The notes beneath the pieces were generated by a model, which did no database searches, had not been told where the DNA came from, and saw only the letters and a list, made by a program, of their open reading frames with translations. Both the position numbers and the translations under genes were made by a program. Shown here piece after piece: positions 1 through 8,444 of a stretch of DNA of 64,000 bases. The stretch is from positions 2,013,342 through 2,077,341 of the forward strand of contig NZ_KB911581.1 in NCBI RefSeq assembly GCF_000383595.1, in the 5' to 3' direction. Each line of letters begins with the position of its first letter. Within the stretch, counting starts at the first letter, position 1. Source of the stretch: Streptomyces bottropensis ATCC 25435 (GTDB lineage: Bacteria; Actinomycetota; Actinomycetes; Streptomycetales; Streptomycetaceae).

Positions 1-2
1 CG

Positions 3-527
3 GGTGAGCATCCGACGCAGAGCCGCTTCCTTCTGCGCAACCGGGTCATCGCCGCGCTCACCCGGGGGACCGTGGTCGTGGAGGCGGCCTACCGCAGCGG
101 CGCGCTGGTCACGGCACGGGCCGCGCAGCGGCTGGGCCGCATCACGATGGGTGTCCCCGGCCCCGCGACCTCGGCCCTCTCGGCGGGGGTGCACGAACTG
201 CTGCGGGGCGAGGCCGCCCTCGTGTCCGACGCCGCCGAAGTCGTCGAGCTGGTGGGCGACATGGGAGAGCTGGCGCCCGACCGACGGGGGCCCGTGCTCC
301 CCCGTGACCTGCTGGAACCCGGCGCGCGGCAGGTCCTCGCCGCGTTGCCGGGGCTGGGGGCCGCGGCCCCCGACGAGGTCGCCCGGGGCGCGGGCACGAG
401 CGTCGACGACGCGGTCGGGAGACTGTACGAACTCCGCGCACTCGGATACGTCGAACGACACGGCGACGGCTGGAAGTTGACACGCCAGGCGATGATCTCC
501 GTCTCGCCGGATCACGGACGAGGTTGA
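3..527 (+). CDS. dprA: DNA-processing protein DprA, C-terminal part (5' truncated by window edge)
   Basis: DprA/Smf loads RecA onto incoming single-stranded DNA. Reading frame 3 is open from the first bases, so only the last ~175 residues are present. It begins with the end of the Rossmann-like DprA core (a [14 protein letters not shown] stretch, then [19 protein letters not shown], the usual SG-A-T-A signature) and ends with a winged-helix-like tail at roughly the last 65 residues, as in many DprA proteins. It stops 272 bases before the whiG start on the same strand. The family call is from characteristic motifs; the missing N-terminus cannot be assessed. Confidence 0.9.
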   Translation, partial: GEHPTQSRFLLRNRVIAALTRGTVVVEAAYRSGALVTARAAQRLGRITMGVPGPATSALSAGVHELLRGEAALVSDAAEVVELVGDMGELAPDRRGPVLPRDLLEPGARQVLAALPGLGAAAPDEVARGAGTSVDDAVGRLYELRALGYVERHGDGWKLTRQAMISVSPDHGRG

Positions 528-598
528 CCGAGGGTGTTCGGCCGTCCGGGGGAACGCCGACAGCCTTGCGGTTTCCGGCAGTTGGCCTTTCGCGCCGG

Positions 599-611
599 TC
601 ACACAGTGCGA
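599..611. promoter_or_regulatory. BldD-box-like site upstream of whiG
   Basis: TCACACAGTGCGA at 599-611 matches the published BldD palindrome TNACNC(A/T)GNGTNA at every fixed position except one. It lies about 190 bases upstream of the whiG start in the dprA-whiG gap. BldD is known to bind and repress whiG in streptomycetes, so the location fits. It is a single imperfect site found by eye, so chance occurrence is possible. Confidence 0.4.
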
Positions 612-799
612 TCACCCGAGCGCCGTGTGTCGTCCAGCGGAACGTATCTGCGCACCGGCGATCCGTCGGCCTTCGCGCAATGCGACTCCCCAGTCACGCT
701 ACGCTCACGAGGATTCCGTCTCAGGACAGGCAACTCGACATCAGACCGACAGCTCACCCAGGCATCCCCAGTTCACGGCAGAACGGCACTAGGCGACGA

Positions 800-1636
800 A
801 TGCCCCAGCACACCTCCGGGTCTGACCGGGCGGCGGTACCCTCCGCCGCTCGCGGCACCGTGCGCCCGCCCGCCCCCTCGACACTCGACGAGTTGTGGCG
901 GACGTACAAGACGAGCGGCGACGAGCGGCTGCGCGAGCAGCTGATCCTGCACTACTCACCGCTGGTGAAGTACGTCGCGGGACGGGTGAGCGTCGGGCTG
1001 CCGGCCAACGTCGAGCAGGCCGACTTCGTCTCCTCCGGGGTCTTCGGGCTCATCGACGCGATCGAGAAGTTCGACATCGACCGCGAGATCAAGTTCGAGA
1101 CGTACGCGATCACCCGGATCCGCGGTGCCATGATCGACGAGCTGCGTGCGCTGGACTGGATCCCCCGTTCGGTGCGGCAGAAAGCGCGCAATGTGGAGCG
1201 GGCCTACGCCACCTTGGAGTCACGGCTCAGACGCACCCCGAGCGAGGGCGAGGTCGCCGCCGAGATGGGGATCGCGGTCGACGAACTGCACGCGGTGTTC
1301 AGCCAGTTGTCGCTCGCCAACGTGGTGGCGCTGGAGGAGCTGCTGCACGTCGGGGGCGAGGGCGGTGACCGGCTGAGCCTGATGGACACGCTGGAGGACA
1401 CCGCCGCGGACAACCCGGTCGAGGTCGCCGAGGACCGTGAGCTGCGCCGCTTCCTGGCGCGTGCCATCAACACGCTGCCGGAGCGGGAGAAGACCGTCGT
1501 CACGCTGTACTACTACGAGGGGCTCACCCTCGCGGAGATCGGGAACGTGCTGGGGGTCACCGAGAGCCGGGTGAGCCAGATCCACACGAAGTCGGTGCTG
1601 CAGCTGCGGGCGAAGCTGGCGAGTTTCGGCCGCTGA
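800..1636 (+). CDS. whiG: RNA polymerase sigma factor WhiG (FliA-type, sporulation)
   Basis: WhiG is the alternative sigma factor that commits aerial hyphae to sporulation; its known targets include whiH and whiI. The 278-residue protein is close to the ~280 usual for WhiG. It has region 1.2/2 ([18 protein letters not shown], then [13 protein letters not shown]), region 2.3-2.4 ([28 protein letters not shown]), region 3, and region 4.2 with the helix-turn-helix [20 protein letters not shown]. The frame is open back to about 524, but the ATG at 800 gives the family's usual N-terminus and the upstream part has no conserved features. The gene is monocistronic, with dprA upstream and a GACCG-rich repeat tract downstream. 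Confidence 0.95.
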   Translation: MPQHTSGSDRAAVPSAARGTVRPPAPSTLDELWRTYKTSGDERLREQLILHYSPLVKYVAGRVSVGLPANVEQADFVSSGVFGLIDAIEKFDIDREIKFETYAITRIRGAMIDELRALDWIPRSVRQKARNVERAYATLESRLRRTPSEGEVAAEMGIAVDELHAVFSQLSLANVVALEELLHVGGEGGDRLSLMDTLEDTAADNPVEVAEDRELRRFLARAINTLPEREKTVVTLYYYEGLTLAEIGNVLGVTESRVSQIHTKSVLQLRAKLASFGR

Positions 1637-1689
1637 CCTGGTCGGGTGCGGATCGGTGCGGTGAGCTGCGGTGCGGTGAGGACGGGACG

Positions 1690-1860
1690 AGGTCCGGCGA
1701 TCGGCGGCCGCGACCGGCCATTGGCGACCGCGACGGGCGACCGCGACCGACAACCGGCGACCGCGACCGGCGACCGGGTCCGGCGACCGGGTCCGGGTCC
1801 GGCGATCAGTGTCCGGCGACCCGATGTCCGACGACAAGCGACCCAGCGACCAGCGATCGT
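1690..1860. repeat. GGCGACCGCGACC-type short tandem repeat tract
   Basis: The gap between whiG and the tetR-like gene (1637-1940) is largely degenerate copies of a 12-13 base unit, GGCGACCGCGACC, grading into GGCGACCGGGTCC and then GCGACCAGCGATC. The copies are best ordered between 1690 and 1800. No gene is evident; the open frames across it are simple-sequence artefacts. Confidence 0.7.
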
Positions 1861-1940
1861 GGGTGTCGAGGACGCTTCCGTCGGGGCCGGCCGGGGGAAG
1901 GCACTCCCGTGTGCGGCGGTCCGTCCGTAGAGTGGTTTAC

Positions 1941-2522
1941 GTGCCAAGGATTCGAGCGGCCTCCGTGGCCGAGCACCGGTCGATGCAGCGAGCCGCCCTG
2001 CTGGACGCGGCACGATGCCTGTTGTCCGAGGGCGGGACGGAGGCGCTGACCTTTCCGGCGCTCGCCGAGCGCACCGGTCTGGCGCGGTCCTCCGTGTACG
2101 AGTACTTCCGGTCGCGGGCCGCCGTGGTCGAGGAGTTGTGCGAGGTCGACTTTCCCGTCTGGGCGGCGGAGGTCGAGGCGGCGATGGCCGCGGTCGAGCG
2201 GCCCGAGGGCAAGGTCGAGGCGTACGTCCGCAAGCAGTTGGAGCTGGTCGGCGACCGACGGCACCGGGCCGTGGTGGCGATCTCGGCGAGTGAGTTGGAC
2301 GCCGGGGCGCGGGAGAAGATCCGGGCCGCGCACGGTGGGCTCGTCGCGATGATCGTGGAGGCGCTCGCCGCCCTCGGGCAGGAGGAGCCCCGGCTGGCCG
2401 CGATGCTCGTGCAGGGGGTCGTGGACGCGGCTGTGCGGCGTATCGAACTGGGGGCCGCCGAGGATCCCTCCGTGGTCACCGCGGCGGCCGTGGGGATGGC
2501 TCTGCGGGGTGTGCGGGGCTGA
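1941..2522 (+). CDS. TetR/AcrR-family transcriptional regulator
   Basis: A 193-residue putative repressor. The N-terminal TetR DNA-binding domain is clear at about residues 14-60: AALLDAARCLLSEGG, then a helix-turn-helix (ALAERTGLARSSVYEYFRSRAAVVEEL). The C-terminal ligand and dimer domain is alpha-helical, and its ligand cannot be predicted. GTG at 1941 (protein MPRIRAAS...) is preferred; the frame extends to 1809, but that part lies in the end of the repeat tract and is not protein-like. The M23 peptidase gene is convergent, so no target is implied by an adjacent divergent gene. Confidence 0.85.
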   Translation: MPRIRAASVAEHRSMQRAALLDAARCLLSEGGTEALTFPALAERTGLARSSVYEYFRSRAAVVEELCEVDFPVWAAEVEAAMAAVERPEGKVEAYVRKQLELVGDRRHRAVVAISASELDAGAREKIRAAHGGLVAMIVEALAALGQEEPRLAAMLVQGVVDAAVRRIELGAAEDPSVVTAAAVGMALRGVRG

Positions 2523-2590
2523 GCCCTCGTGGTCCGGTGTCCTCTGCCGGGGCCGGGAGAGGCAGGTTGTCGTTCGTCGGCGCCGTGGGG

Positions 2591-2633
2591 TGCCGCCCGC
2601 TCACTCGTGCCGCCCGCTCACTCGTGCCGCCCG
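2591..2633. repeat. 17-bp tandem repeat
   Basis: The unit TGCCGCCCGCTCACTCG occurs exactly at 2591-2607 and 2608-2624, followed by a partial third copy TGCCGCCCG at 2625-2633. It lies in the convergent gap between the tetR-like gene and the M23 peptidase gene. Confidence 0.8.
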
Positions 2634-2655
2634 GGGCTGAGGTCGGCCGGGCGGC
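2626..2655. terminator. Bidirectional hairpin between convergent genes
   Basis: GCCGCCCGG (2626-2634) pairs perfectly with CCGGGCGGC (2647-2655) across a 12-base loop. It lies between the tetR-like gene and the 3' end of the M23 peptidase gene and reaches the stop codon of the latter. There is no U-tract, as is common for Streptomyces terminators. Confidence 0.45.
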
Positions 2656-3263
2656 TACTCGGGCACCGGCAGCAGGCGTGACGGGCCCCTGCGCAGCAGC
2701 CACGGCGGCAGCAGCGACAAAGGATCCAGGTAGGTCTCGCCTCTGCGCAGGCCCCAGTGGAGGCATGCCGTCGGGCAGTGGGAGGGGGCCGGCTCCAGGG
2801 TGCCCAGGAGGGTGCCCGCGGTCACCTCGTCGCCCTTCTTCACCGTGGTCCGGACCGGTTCGTAGGTCGTGCGCAGAGGCGGGTCGCCGGTGCCGGTCAG
2901 TTCGACCGTGACGACTCCCCGGCCCGCCACCCGGCCGGCGAAGAAGACACGGCCCGCCGCCACCGCCCGTACCGGGGAGCCGGCCGGGGCGGACAGGTCG
3001 ACGCCCCGGTGCCCTCGCGCGTAGGGGGTGGGCGGCGGTTCCCAGGCACGGACCACCAAGGGGCGCAGGCCCACCGGCCAGACGCGGCCCACCCCGGGGA
3101 CGGGCTCCCCGGGTAAGGGATCACCGGACAGGGGTGGCCCCGGGGCGGCACGCGGCGCCGTCGTCCAGGCCGTGGCCAGGAGGGTCGCCGTCAGGCACAG
3201 CAGGATCGTCCACACACCGGCGGGTCGGCGGACCGTTCGCTCATGGGGCGTCTCGTCGGACAT
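2655..3263 (-). CDS. M23-family metallopeptidase (LytM-like), secreted or membrane-anchored
   Basis: A 202-residue putative peptidoglycan endopeptidase. Residues ~15-40 form a hydrophobic signal or anchor segment (WTILLCLTATLLATAW). The M23 core holds HRGVD (zinc ligands H85 and D89) and ends with CLHWG (H169). In canonical LytM proteins the last motif is HxH; here the first His is replaced by Cys167, a form I associate with actinobacterial M23 proteins, so activity should not be assumed. The gene points away from rpsB and toward the tetR-like gene. The start is the first codon of the frame and precedes the signal segment at a sensible distance. Confidence 0.85.
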   Translation of the reverse strand: MSDETPHERTVRRPAGVWTILLCLTATLLATAWTTAPRAAPGPPLSGDPLPGEPVPGVGRVWPVGLRPLVVRAWEPPPTPYARGHRGVDLSAPAGSPVRAVAAGRVFFAGRVAGRGVVTVELTGTGDPPLRTTYEPVRTTVKKGDEVTAGTLLGTLEPAPSHCPTACLHWGLRRGETYLDPLSLLPPWLLRRGPSRLLPVPE

Positions 3264-3536
3264 GGGGGAAGCGTCCCGCGCACCGGGCGATCACGGCCGG
3301 GATCTGTGGAGTACCGACCGGTTGTGGATATCGGCGTCACCCGGGGCCTCGCGGGTCCCGTACACTTCTGGTGGCGATCCGGGTCACCGGGTCGACTTCG
3401 CACGCCCCGGTACGAGGCCCGTCTGTGGTCCGTATCAGCGCTCCTCGGTCCCTAGTGGCAACGGCGCAACGCGGGCGTCAGGCGCGGGAGCCGTCCGGTT
3501 CCCGCGGCACAACCGAGCAAATCAAGGAGAACGGCC
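3264..3536 (+). promoter_or_regulatory. Upstream region of rpsB
   Basis: A divergent gap of 273 bases between the M23 peptidase and rpsB. It must hold the rpsB promoter. I could not assign a -35/-10 pair with confidence. A strong ribosome binding site, AAGGAGA, stands at about 3524-3530 just before the rpsB ATG. Confidence 0.4.
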
Positions 3537-4460
3537 ATGGCCGTCGTCACGATGCGGGAGCTGCTGGAAAGCGGCGTCCACTTCGGTCACCAGACCCGTC
3601 GCTGGAACCCGAAGATGAAGCGCTTCATCTTCACCGAGCGCAACGGCATCTACATCATCGACCTGCTCCAGTCGCTGTCGTACATCGACCGCGCCTACGA
3701 GTTCGTCAAGGAGACCGTCGCCCACGGCGGCACGGTCATGTTCGTCGGCACGAAGAAGCAGGCGCAGGAGGCGATCGCCGAGCAGGCGACCCGCGTCGGC
3801 ATGCCCTACGTCAACCAGCGCTGGCTGGGCGGCATGCTCACCAACTTCTCGACCGTCTACAAGCGTCTGCAGCGCCTCAAGGAGCTCGAGCAGATCGACT
3901 TCGAGGACGTCGCCGCGTCGGGTCTGACCAAGAAGGAGCTTCTCGTGCTCTCGCGCGAGAAGGCCAAGCTGGAGAAGACCCTCGGTGGTATCCGCGAGAT
4001 GTCCAAGGTGCCCAGCGCCGTCTGGATCGTGGACACCAAGAAGGAGCACATCGCGGTCGGTGAGGCCCGGAAGCTCAACATTCCGGTCGTCGCCATCCTC
4101 GACACCAACTGCGACCCCGACGAGGTCGACTACAAGATCCCGGGCAACGACGACGCGATCCGCTCCGTCACGCTGCTCACCCGTGTGATCGCCGACGCGG
4201 TCGCCGAGGGCCTCATCTCCCGCTCCCGGGTCGCCACCGAGGGCAAGGGCGACAAGGCCGCGGGCGAGCCGCTGGCCGCGTGGGAGCGCGACCTGCTCGA
4301 GGGCGAGAAGAAGGCCGACGAGGCTCCGGCCGCCGCTGAGGCTCCGGCTGCAGCCGAGGCCGCCGCTGAGGCTCCCGCCGAGGCCGCTGCCGAGGCTCCC
4401 GCCGCCGAGGAGGCCCCGGCCGCCGCCGAGGCTCCGGCCGCGGACGCCGAGCAGGCCTGA
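3537..4460 (+). CDS. rpsB: 30S ribosomal protein S2
   Basis: S2 is a late-assembling small-subunit protein. The start [24 protein letters not shown] and the internal blocks [24 protein letters not shown] and [13 protein letters not shown] with [14 protein letters not shown] are diagnostic. At 307 residues it is longer than E. coli S2 (241). The extra length is a low-complexity tail of alternating Ala, Pro and Glu from about residue 260, typical of actinobacterial S2. It is followed by tsf after 159 bases that hold a hairpin. Confidence 0.98.
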   Translation: MAVVTMRELLESGVHFGHQTRRWNPKMKRFIFTERNGIYIIDLLQSLSYIDRAYEFVKETVAHGGTVMFVGTKKQAQEAIAEQATRVGMPYVNQRWLGGMLTNFSTVYKRLQRLKELEQIDFEDVAASGLTKKELLVLSREKAKLEKTLGGIREMSKVPSAVWIVDTKKEHIAVGEARKLNIPVVAILDTNCDPDEVDYKIPGNDDAIRSVTLLTRVIADAVAEGLISRSRVATEGKGDKAAGEPLAAWERDLLEGEKKADEAPAAAEAPAAAEAAAEAPAEAAAEAPAAEEAPAAAEAPAADAEQA

Positions 4461-4488
4461 CCTTCACGGTCGTAGCGCTGTCGGGACG

Positions 4489-4521
4489 ACGGCGGGTGGC
4501 GCCGAGCGCGCCACCCGCCGT
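4489..4521 (+). terminator. rpsB-tsf intercistronic hairpin
   Basis: ACGGCGGGTGGCGC (4489-4502) pairs perfectly with GCGCCACCCGCCGT (4508-4521) around a 5-base loop: a 14-bp GC-rich stem 28 bases after the rpsB stop. No U-tract follows. It could be a partial terminator that lowers tsf transcription relative to rpsB, or an mRNA 3'-end stabiliser. Confidence 0.6.
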
Positions 4522-4619
4522 TCACCCGCAGCCCGTAGATCTTCGGCGGGCGCTCGTCCTACGAGCGGCGGCGGACGCCGACTTCGAGACTTCGAACTCC
4601 GAGAAGAGATTCACAGATC

Positions 4620-5456
4620 ATGGCGAACTACACCGCCGCCGACGTCAAGAAGCTCCGTGAGCTCACCGGCGCCGGCATGATGGACTGCAAGAAGGCGCTG
4701 GACGAGGCCGATGGCAGCGTCGACAAGGCCGTCGAGGCCCTGCGCATCAAGGGCCAGAAGGGCGTCGCCAAGCGCGAGGGCCGCTCCGCCGAGAACGGCG
4801 CCGTGGTCTCCCTCATCGCCGACGACAACACCTCCGGTGTCCTGGTCGAGCTGAAGTGCGAGACGGACTTCGTCGCCAAGGGCGAGAAGTTCCAGGCCGC
4901 CGCCGCGGCGGTCGCCGAGCACGTCGCCAAGACCTCCCCGGCGGACCTGGAGGCCCTGCTCGCCTCCGAGATCGAGGCCGGCAAGACCGTCCAGGCGTAC
5001 GTCGACGAGGCCAACGCCAACCTCGGCGAGAAGATCGTCCTCGACCGCTTCGCGCAGTACGCCGACGGTTTCGTCTTCGCCTACATGCACCGCACCATGC
5101 CCGACCTGCCCCCGCAGATCGGTGTCCTGGTCGAGCTGGACAAGGCCGACGCCGCCGTGGCCAAGGGCATCGCCCAGCACATCGCCGCCTTCGCGCCGAA
5201 GTACCTCTCCAAGGAGGACGTGCCGGCCGAGGTCGTCGAGTCCGAGCGCCGCGTCGCCGAGGAGACCACCCGCGCCGAGGGCAAGCCCGAGGCCGCCCTG
5301 CCGAAGATCGTCGAGGGTCGCCTCAACGGCTTCTTCAAGGACGCCACGCTGCTCGGCCAGCCGTACGCGCTGGACAACAAGAAGTCGGTCCAGAAGGTCC
5401 TGGACGAGGCCGGTGTCACCCTGAAGCGCTTCACGCGCATCAAGGTCGGCATCTGA
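4620..5456 (+). CDS. tsf: Elongation factor Ts
   Basis: EF-Ts is the guanine nucleotide exchange factor for EF-Tu. At 278 residues it is near the E. coli length of 283. The N-terminal UBA-like domain (TAADVKKLRELTGAGMMDCKKALDEADG) and the EF-Tu-contacting TDFVAKGEKF motif at residues 82-91 are intact, followed by both halves of the core repeat and a terminal RFTRIKVG. The ATG at 4620 follows an AGAAGAG ribosome binding site. It sits between rpsB and pyrH as in most bacteria. Confidence 0.98.
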   Translation: MANYTAADVKKLRELTGAGMMDCKKALDEADGSVDKAVEALRIKGQKGVAKREGRSAENGAVVSLIADDNTSGVLVELKCETDFVAKGEKFQAAAAAVAEHVAKTSPADLEALLASEIEAGKTVQAYVDEANANLGEKIVLDRFAQYADGFVFAYMHRTMPDLPPQIGVLVELDKADAAVAKGIAQHIAAFAPKYLSKEDVPAEVVESERRVAEETTRAEGKPEAALPKIVEGRLNGFFKDATLLGQPYALDNKKSVQKVLDEAGVTLKRFTRIKVGI

Positions 5457-5560
5457 GTCCGTTACGCGACGGGCGCCCGGCCCCGATAGGGTCGGGTGCA
5501 GTCGTTCGCGTACGCCGCCCCGCGCGCGTGACGCGATGCGGACGACAGCAGATCTGACGA

Positions 5561-5614
5561 GGAGGCCATTGCCGAGCATGGGATGCGAACACCACCCCAC
5601 CGGCAATGGCCTTC
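5561..5614 (+). promoter_or_regulatory. Long stem-loop in the tsf-pyrH leader (terminator or attenuator)
   Basis: GGAGGCCATTGCCG (5561-5574) pairs with CGGCAATGGCCTTC (5601-5614) over 14 positions with one G-T pair, around a 26-base loop. TTCGTA follows. It lies about 105 bases after the tsf stop and 35 bases before pyrH, so it may end the tsf transcript or attenuate pyrH. Confidence 0.55.
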
Positions 5615-5649
5615 TTCGTATGTGCGACACGTGAAGAGGCGAGATCTCC

Positions 5650-6411
5650 ATGACCACCAAGCCCGAGAAGAGCGACGTACGCAAAGCGGACCGCGGACGG
5701 TTCATGCTGAAGCTGTCCGGAGAGGCGTTCTCCGGGGGCGGTGGCCTCGGCGTGGACCCCGACGTCGTGCACGCGATCGCCCGTGAGATCGCGGCCGTCG
5801 TCCGCGACGGCGCGGAGATCGCGATCGTCATCGGCGGCGGCAACTTCTTCCGCGGCGCCGAACTGCAGCAGCGCGGCATGGACCGGGCCCGCTCCGACTA
5901 CATGGGCATGCTCGGCACGGTCATGAACTGCCTCGCCCTGCAGGACTTCCTGGAGAAGGAAGGCATCGACAGCCGCGTCCAGACCGCCATCACCATGGGC
6001 CAGGTCGCCGAGCCGTACATCCCGCTGCGCGCCGTGCGCCACCTGGAGAAGGGCCGCGTGGTCATCTTCGGCGCCGGTATGGGCATGCCCTACTTCTCCA
6101 CCGACACCACCGCCGCGCAGCGCGCCCTGGAGATCGACGCCGAGGCGCTGCTGATGGGCAAGAACGGCGTGGACGGGGTCTACGACTCCGACCCCAAGAC
6201 CAACCCGGACGCGGTCAAGTTCGACTCCCTCGGCTACGGCGAGGTCATCACCCGCGAACTGAAGGTCGCCGACGCCACCGCGATCACGCTCTGCCGCGAC
6301 AACAAGCTCCCGATCCTCGTGTTCGAGCTTCTCAAGGAGGGCAATATCGCGCGGGCCGTCAAGGGTGAGAAGATCGGCACTCTCGTGGGTGATCAGGGAA
6401 GCCGGGCCTGA
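5650..6411 (+). CDS. pyrH: Uridylate kinase (UMP kinase)
   Basis: PyrH phosphorylates UMP to UDP in pyrimidine nucleotide synthesis and is a hexameric amino-acid-kinase-fold enzyme. Diagnostic blocks are [12 protein letters not shown] (phosphate loop), [11 protein letters not shown], the [19 protein letters not shown] helix region, [20 protein letters not shown] and [16 protein letters not shown]. The 253-residue length fits actinobacterial PyrH, which carries a short N-terminal extension. It is followed by frr after 155 bases, matching the conserved rpsB-tsf-pyrH-frr order. Confidence 0.97.
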   Translation: MTTKPEKSDVRKADRGRFMLKLSGEAFSGGGGLGVDPDVVHAIAREIAAVVRDGAEIAIVIGGGNFFRGAELQQRGMDRARSDYMGMLGTVMNCLALQDFLEKEGIDSRVQTAITMGQVAEPYIPLRAVRHLEKGRVVIFGAGMGMPYFSTDTTAAQRALEIDAEALLMGKNGVDGVYDSDPKTNPDAVKFDSLGYGEVITRELKVADATAITLCRDNKLPILVFELLKEGNIARAVKGEKIGTLVGDQGSRA

Positions 6412-6566
6412 CCGGGTCCTTCCCCTGCCCGGGGGACGGGGCCTGACCGGGGGATGGACAATGTCCTGCCGGTCGGGAACCGTGCAGGAACAAGACGCGA
6501 CGCAGCCGGCCGCCGACCAGACCAAGGACAGCTGCCGGGCCTACTCAAGACACGCAGGAGCAAGTG

Positions 6567-7124
6567 GTGATCGAAGAGACCCTCCTCGAGGCCGAGGAGA
6601 AGATGGAGAAGGCCGTCGTCGTCGCCAAGGACGACTTCGCCGCGATCCGCACAGGTCGTGCGCACCCGGCGATGTTCAACAAGATCGTGGCCGAGTACTA
6701 CGGTGCGCTGACGCCGATCAACCAGCTGGCCTCGTTCTCCGTGCCGGAGCCGCGCATGGCCGTGGTGACCCCGTTCGACAAGACCGCCCTGCGCAACATC
6801 GAACAGGCGATCCGCGACTCCGACCTCGGTGTCAACCCGAGCAACGACGGCAACATCATCCGAGTGGTGTTCCCCGAGCTGACCGAGGAGCGCCGCCGCG
6901 ACTACATCAAGGTCGCCAAGAGCAAGGCGGAGGACTCCAAGGTGTCCATCCGCTCGGTCCGCCGCAAGGCCAAGGACGCGATCGACAAGCTCGTCAAGGA
7001 CGGCGAGGTCGGCGAGGACGAGGGCCGTCGTGCGGAGAAGGAGCTCGACGACACCACGGCGAAGTACGTCGCCCAGGTGGACGAGCTGCTCAAGCACAAG
7101 GAAGCGGAGCTCCTCGAGGTCTGA
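6567..7124 (+). CDS. frr: Ribosome recycling factor
   Basis: RRF splits post-termination ribosomes together with EF-G. The protein is 185 residues, the usual size, starting [16 protein letters not shown], with the conserved [10 protein letters not shown] segment, the domain II core ([18 protein letters not shown]) and the [12 protein letters not shown] helix. Two GTG codons are adjacent at 6564 and 6567. The AGGAG at 6556-6560 is only 3 bases from the first but 6 from the second, and the second gives the usual family N-terminus. The stop overlaps the cdsA start (TGATG), indicating translational coupling. Confidence 0.97.
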   Translation: MIEETLLEAEEKMEKAVVVAKDDFAAIRTGRAHPAMFNKIVAEYYGALTPINQLASFSVPEPRMAVVTPFDKTALRNIEQAIRDSDLGVNPSNDGNIIRVVFPELTEERRRDYIKVAKSKAEDSKVSIRSVRRKAKDAIDKLVKDGEVGEDEGRRAEKELDDTTAKYVAQVDELLKHKEAELLEV

Positions 7125-8251
7125 TGAACGACTCTTCCTGGGGCGCGCCGCCACCAGCCGGGTACTGGGCGCCGACCGACCGGGGACCTGTCCAGGGGCA
7201 TGCCCCGGCGGGTCCCCCGTACGATGCGGCTGAGAGCCTGCTTCCGATACAGACTCAGCCCATGCCCATCGTGCCCGACGTACCCGCGCATGGCGGGAAC
7301 CAGGACGACGACCGGGGGGCGGCTCGGCAGGCCGGCCCCCCGTTCCGTGACGAGACGCCGTCGGCGCGCCCCTACGGGGAGGCGCCGCAGAAGCCGGAGC
7401 CCATGCCCCACGCCCCGCAGCCCGCCCCGCCGAAGAAGAGCGCGGGCCGTGACCTGGGCGCCGCCATAGGAGTCGGCGTCGGTCTCGGCGTGGTCATCGT
7501 CGCGTCGCTGTTCATCGTCAAGGCGGCCTTCGTCGGCGTGATAGCGGTCGCCGTGGTGGTGGGGCTGTGGGAGCTCACCTCACGCCTGCAGGAACGCAAG
7601 GGCATCAAGGCACCCCTCGTACCGCTCGCGGTCGGCGGGGCGGCCATGGTCGTCGCCGGGTACGTGCGTGGGCCCGAGGGCGCGTGGGTGGCCATGGCCC
7701 TCACCGCGCTCGCCGTCCTCGTCTGGCGGATGACCGAGCCGCCCGACAACTACCTCAAGGACGTCACGGCGGGCGTCTTCGCGGCCTTCTACGTGCCGTT
7801 CCTCGCCACGTTCGTCGCGCTCATGCTCACCGCCGACGACGGGGCGCAGCGGGTCATGGTGTTCCTGCTGCTGACCGTGGTCAGCGACACGGGCGCGTAC
7901 GCCGTCGGCTGGCGCTTCGGCACGCACAAGCTCGCGCCGCGCATCAGCCCCGGCAAGACCCGGGAGGGACTGCTCGGCGCGATCGCCTTCGCCATGGTGG
8001 CGGGCGCGCTGCTCATGGAGTTCGTCATCGACGGCGGAGCCTGGTGGCAGGGCCTGCTCCTCGGCCTCGCCGTCGCGGCCAGCGCCACGCTGGGCGACCT
8101 CGGCGAGTCCATGATCAAGCGGGACCTCGGCATCAAGGACATGGGCACGCTGCTGCCGGGCCACGGCGGCATCATGGACCGCCTGGACTCCCTCCTGCCA
8201 ACGGCACCCGTGGTGTGGCTGCTGCTGGTGCTGTTCGTGGGCTCCGGCTGA
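7124..8251 (+). CDS. cdsA: Phosphatidate cytidylyltransferase (CDP-diglyceride synthase)
   Basis: CdsA makes CDP-diacylglycerol from CTP and phosphatidic acid, the branch point of phospholipid synthesis. The 375-residue protein has a Pro-rich, presumably cytoplasmic N-terminal ~105 residues, then about eight membrane segments and the family signature near the C-terminus ([20 protein letters not shown], then GGIMDRLDS). The N-terminal extension is long compared with E. coli CdsA, as usual in streptomycetes. The ATG overlaps the frr stop by one base. Confidence 0.95.
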   Translation: MNDSSWGAPPPAGYWAPTDRGPVQGHAPAGPPYDAAESLLPIQTQPMPIVPDVPAHGGNQDDDRGAARQAGPPFRDETPSARPYGEAPQKPEPMPHAPQPAPPKKSAGRDLGAAIGVGVGLGVVIVASLFIVKAAFVGVIAVAVVVGLWELTSRLQERKGIKAPLVPLAVGGAAMVVAGYVRGPEGAWVAMALTALAVLVWRMTEPPDNYLKDVTAGVFAAFYVPFLATFVALMLTADDGAQRVMVFLLLTVVSDTGAYAVGWRFGTHKLAPRISPGKTREGLLGAIAFAMVAGALLMEFVIDGGAWWQGLLLGLAVAASATLGDLGESMIKRDLGIKDMGTLLPGHGGIMDRLDSLLPTAPVVWLLLVLFVGSG

Positions 8252-8279
8252 CGGGCCGACCGTACGCACGAGACGCGAG

Positions 8280-8315
8280 TGGGCCCCTGCTCCGGTTCGC
8301 CAGGGCGGGGGCCCA
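8280..8315 (+). terminator. Candidate terminator after cdsA
   Basis: TGGGCCCC (8280-8287) pairs with GGGGCCCA (8308-8315) around a 20-base loop, about 30 bases after the cdsA stop and 130 bases before rlmN. There is no U-tract. Confidence 0.45.
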
Positions 8316-8444
8316 TCGCTGTTGCCGCCCGGGGCGCGGTCGGGTCGGGCCGGGTGGGCGGCGCAGACAGCCGCGGGCGAGCGAAATCCGCGGGCCGCAC
8401 CGCCGGGAGGGCCACTGCAGTGGATCTGCGACACTGGGAGGGTT

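Noticed and set aside
524..799. N-terminal extension of WhiG to the full open frame
   Set aside because: The extension has no sigma-factor features; ATG 800 gives the normal WhiG length.
1637..1940. Small open frames in the whiG-tetR gap
   Set aside because: They translate the simple GGCGACCGC repeat and have no start with a ribosome binding site.
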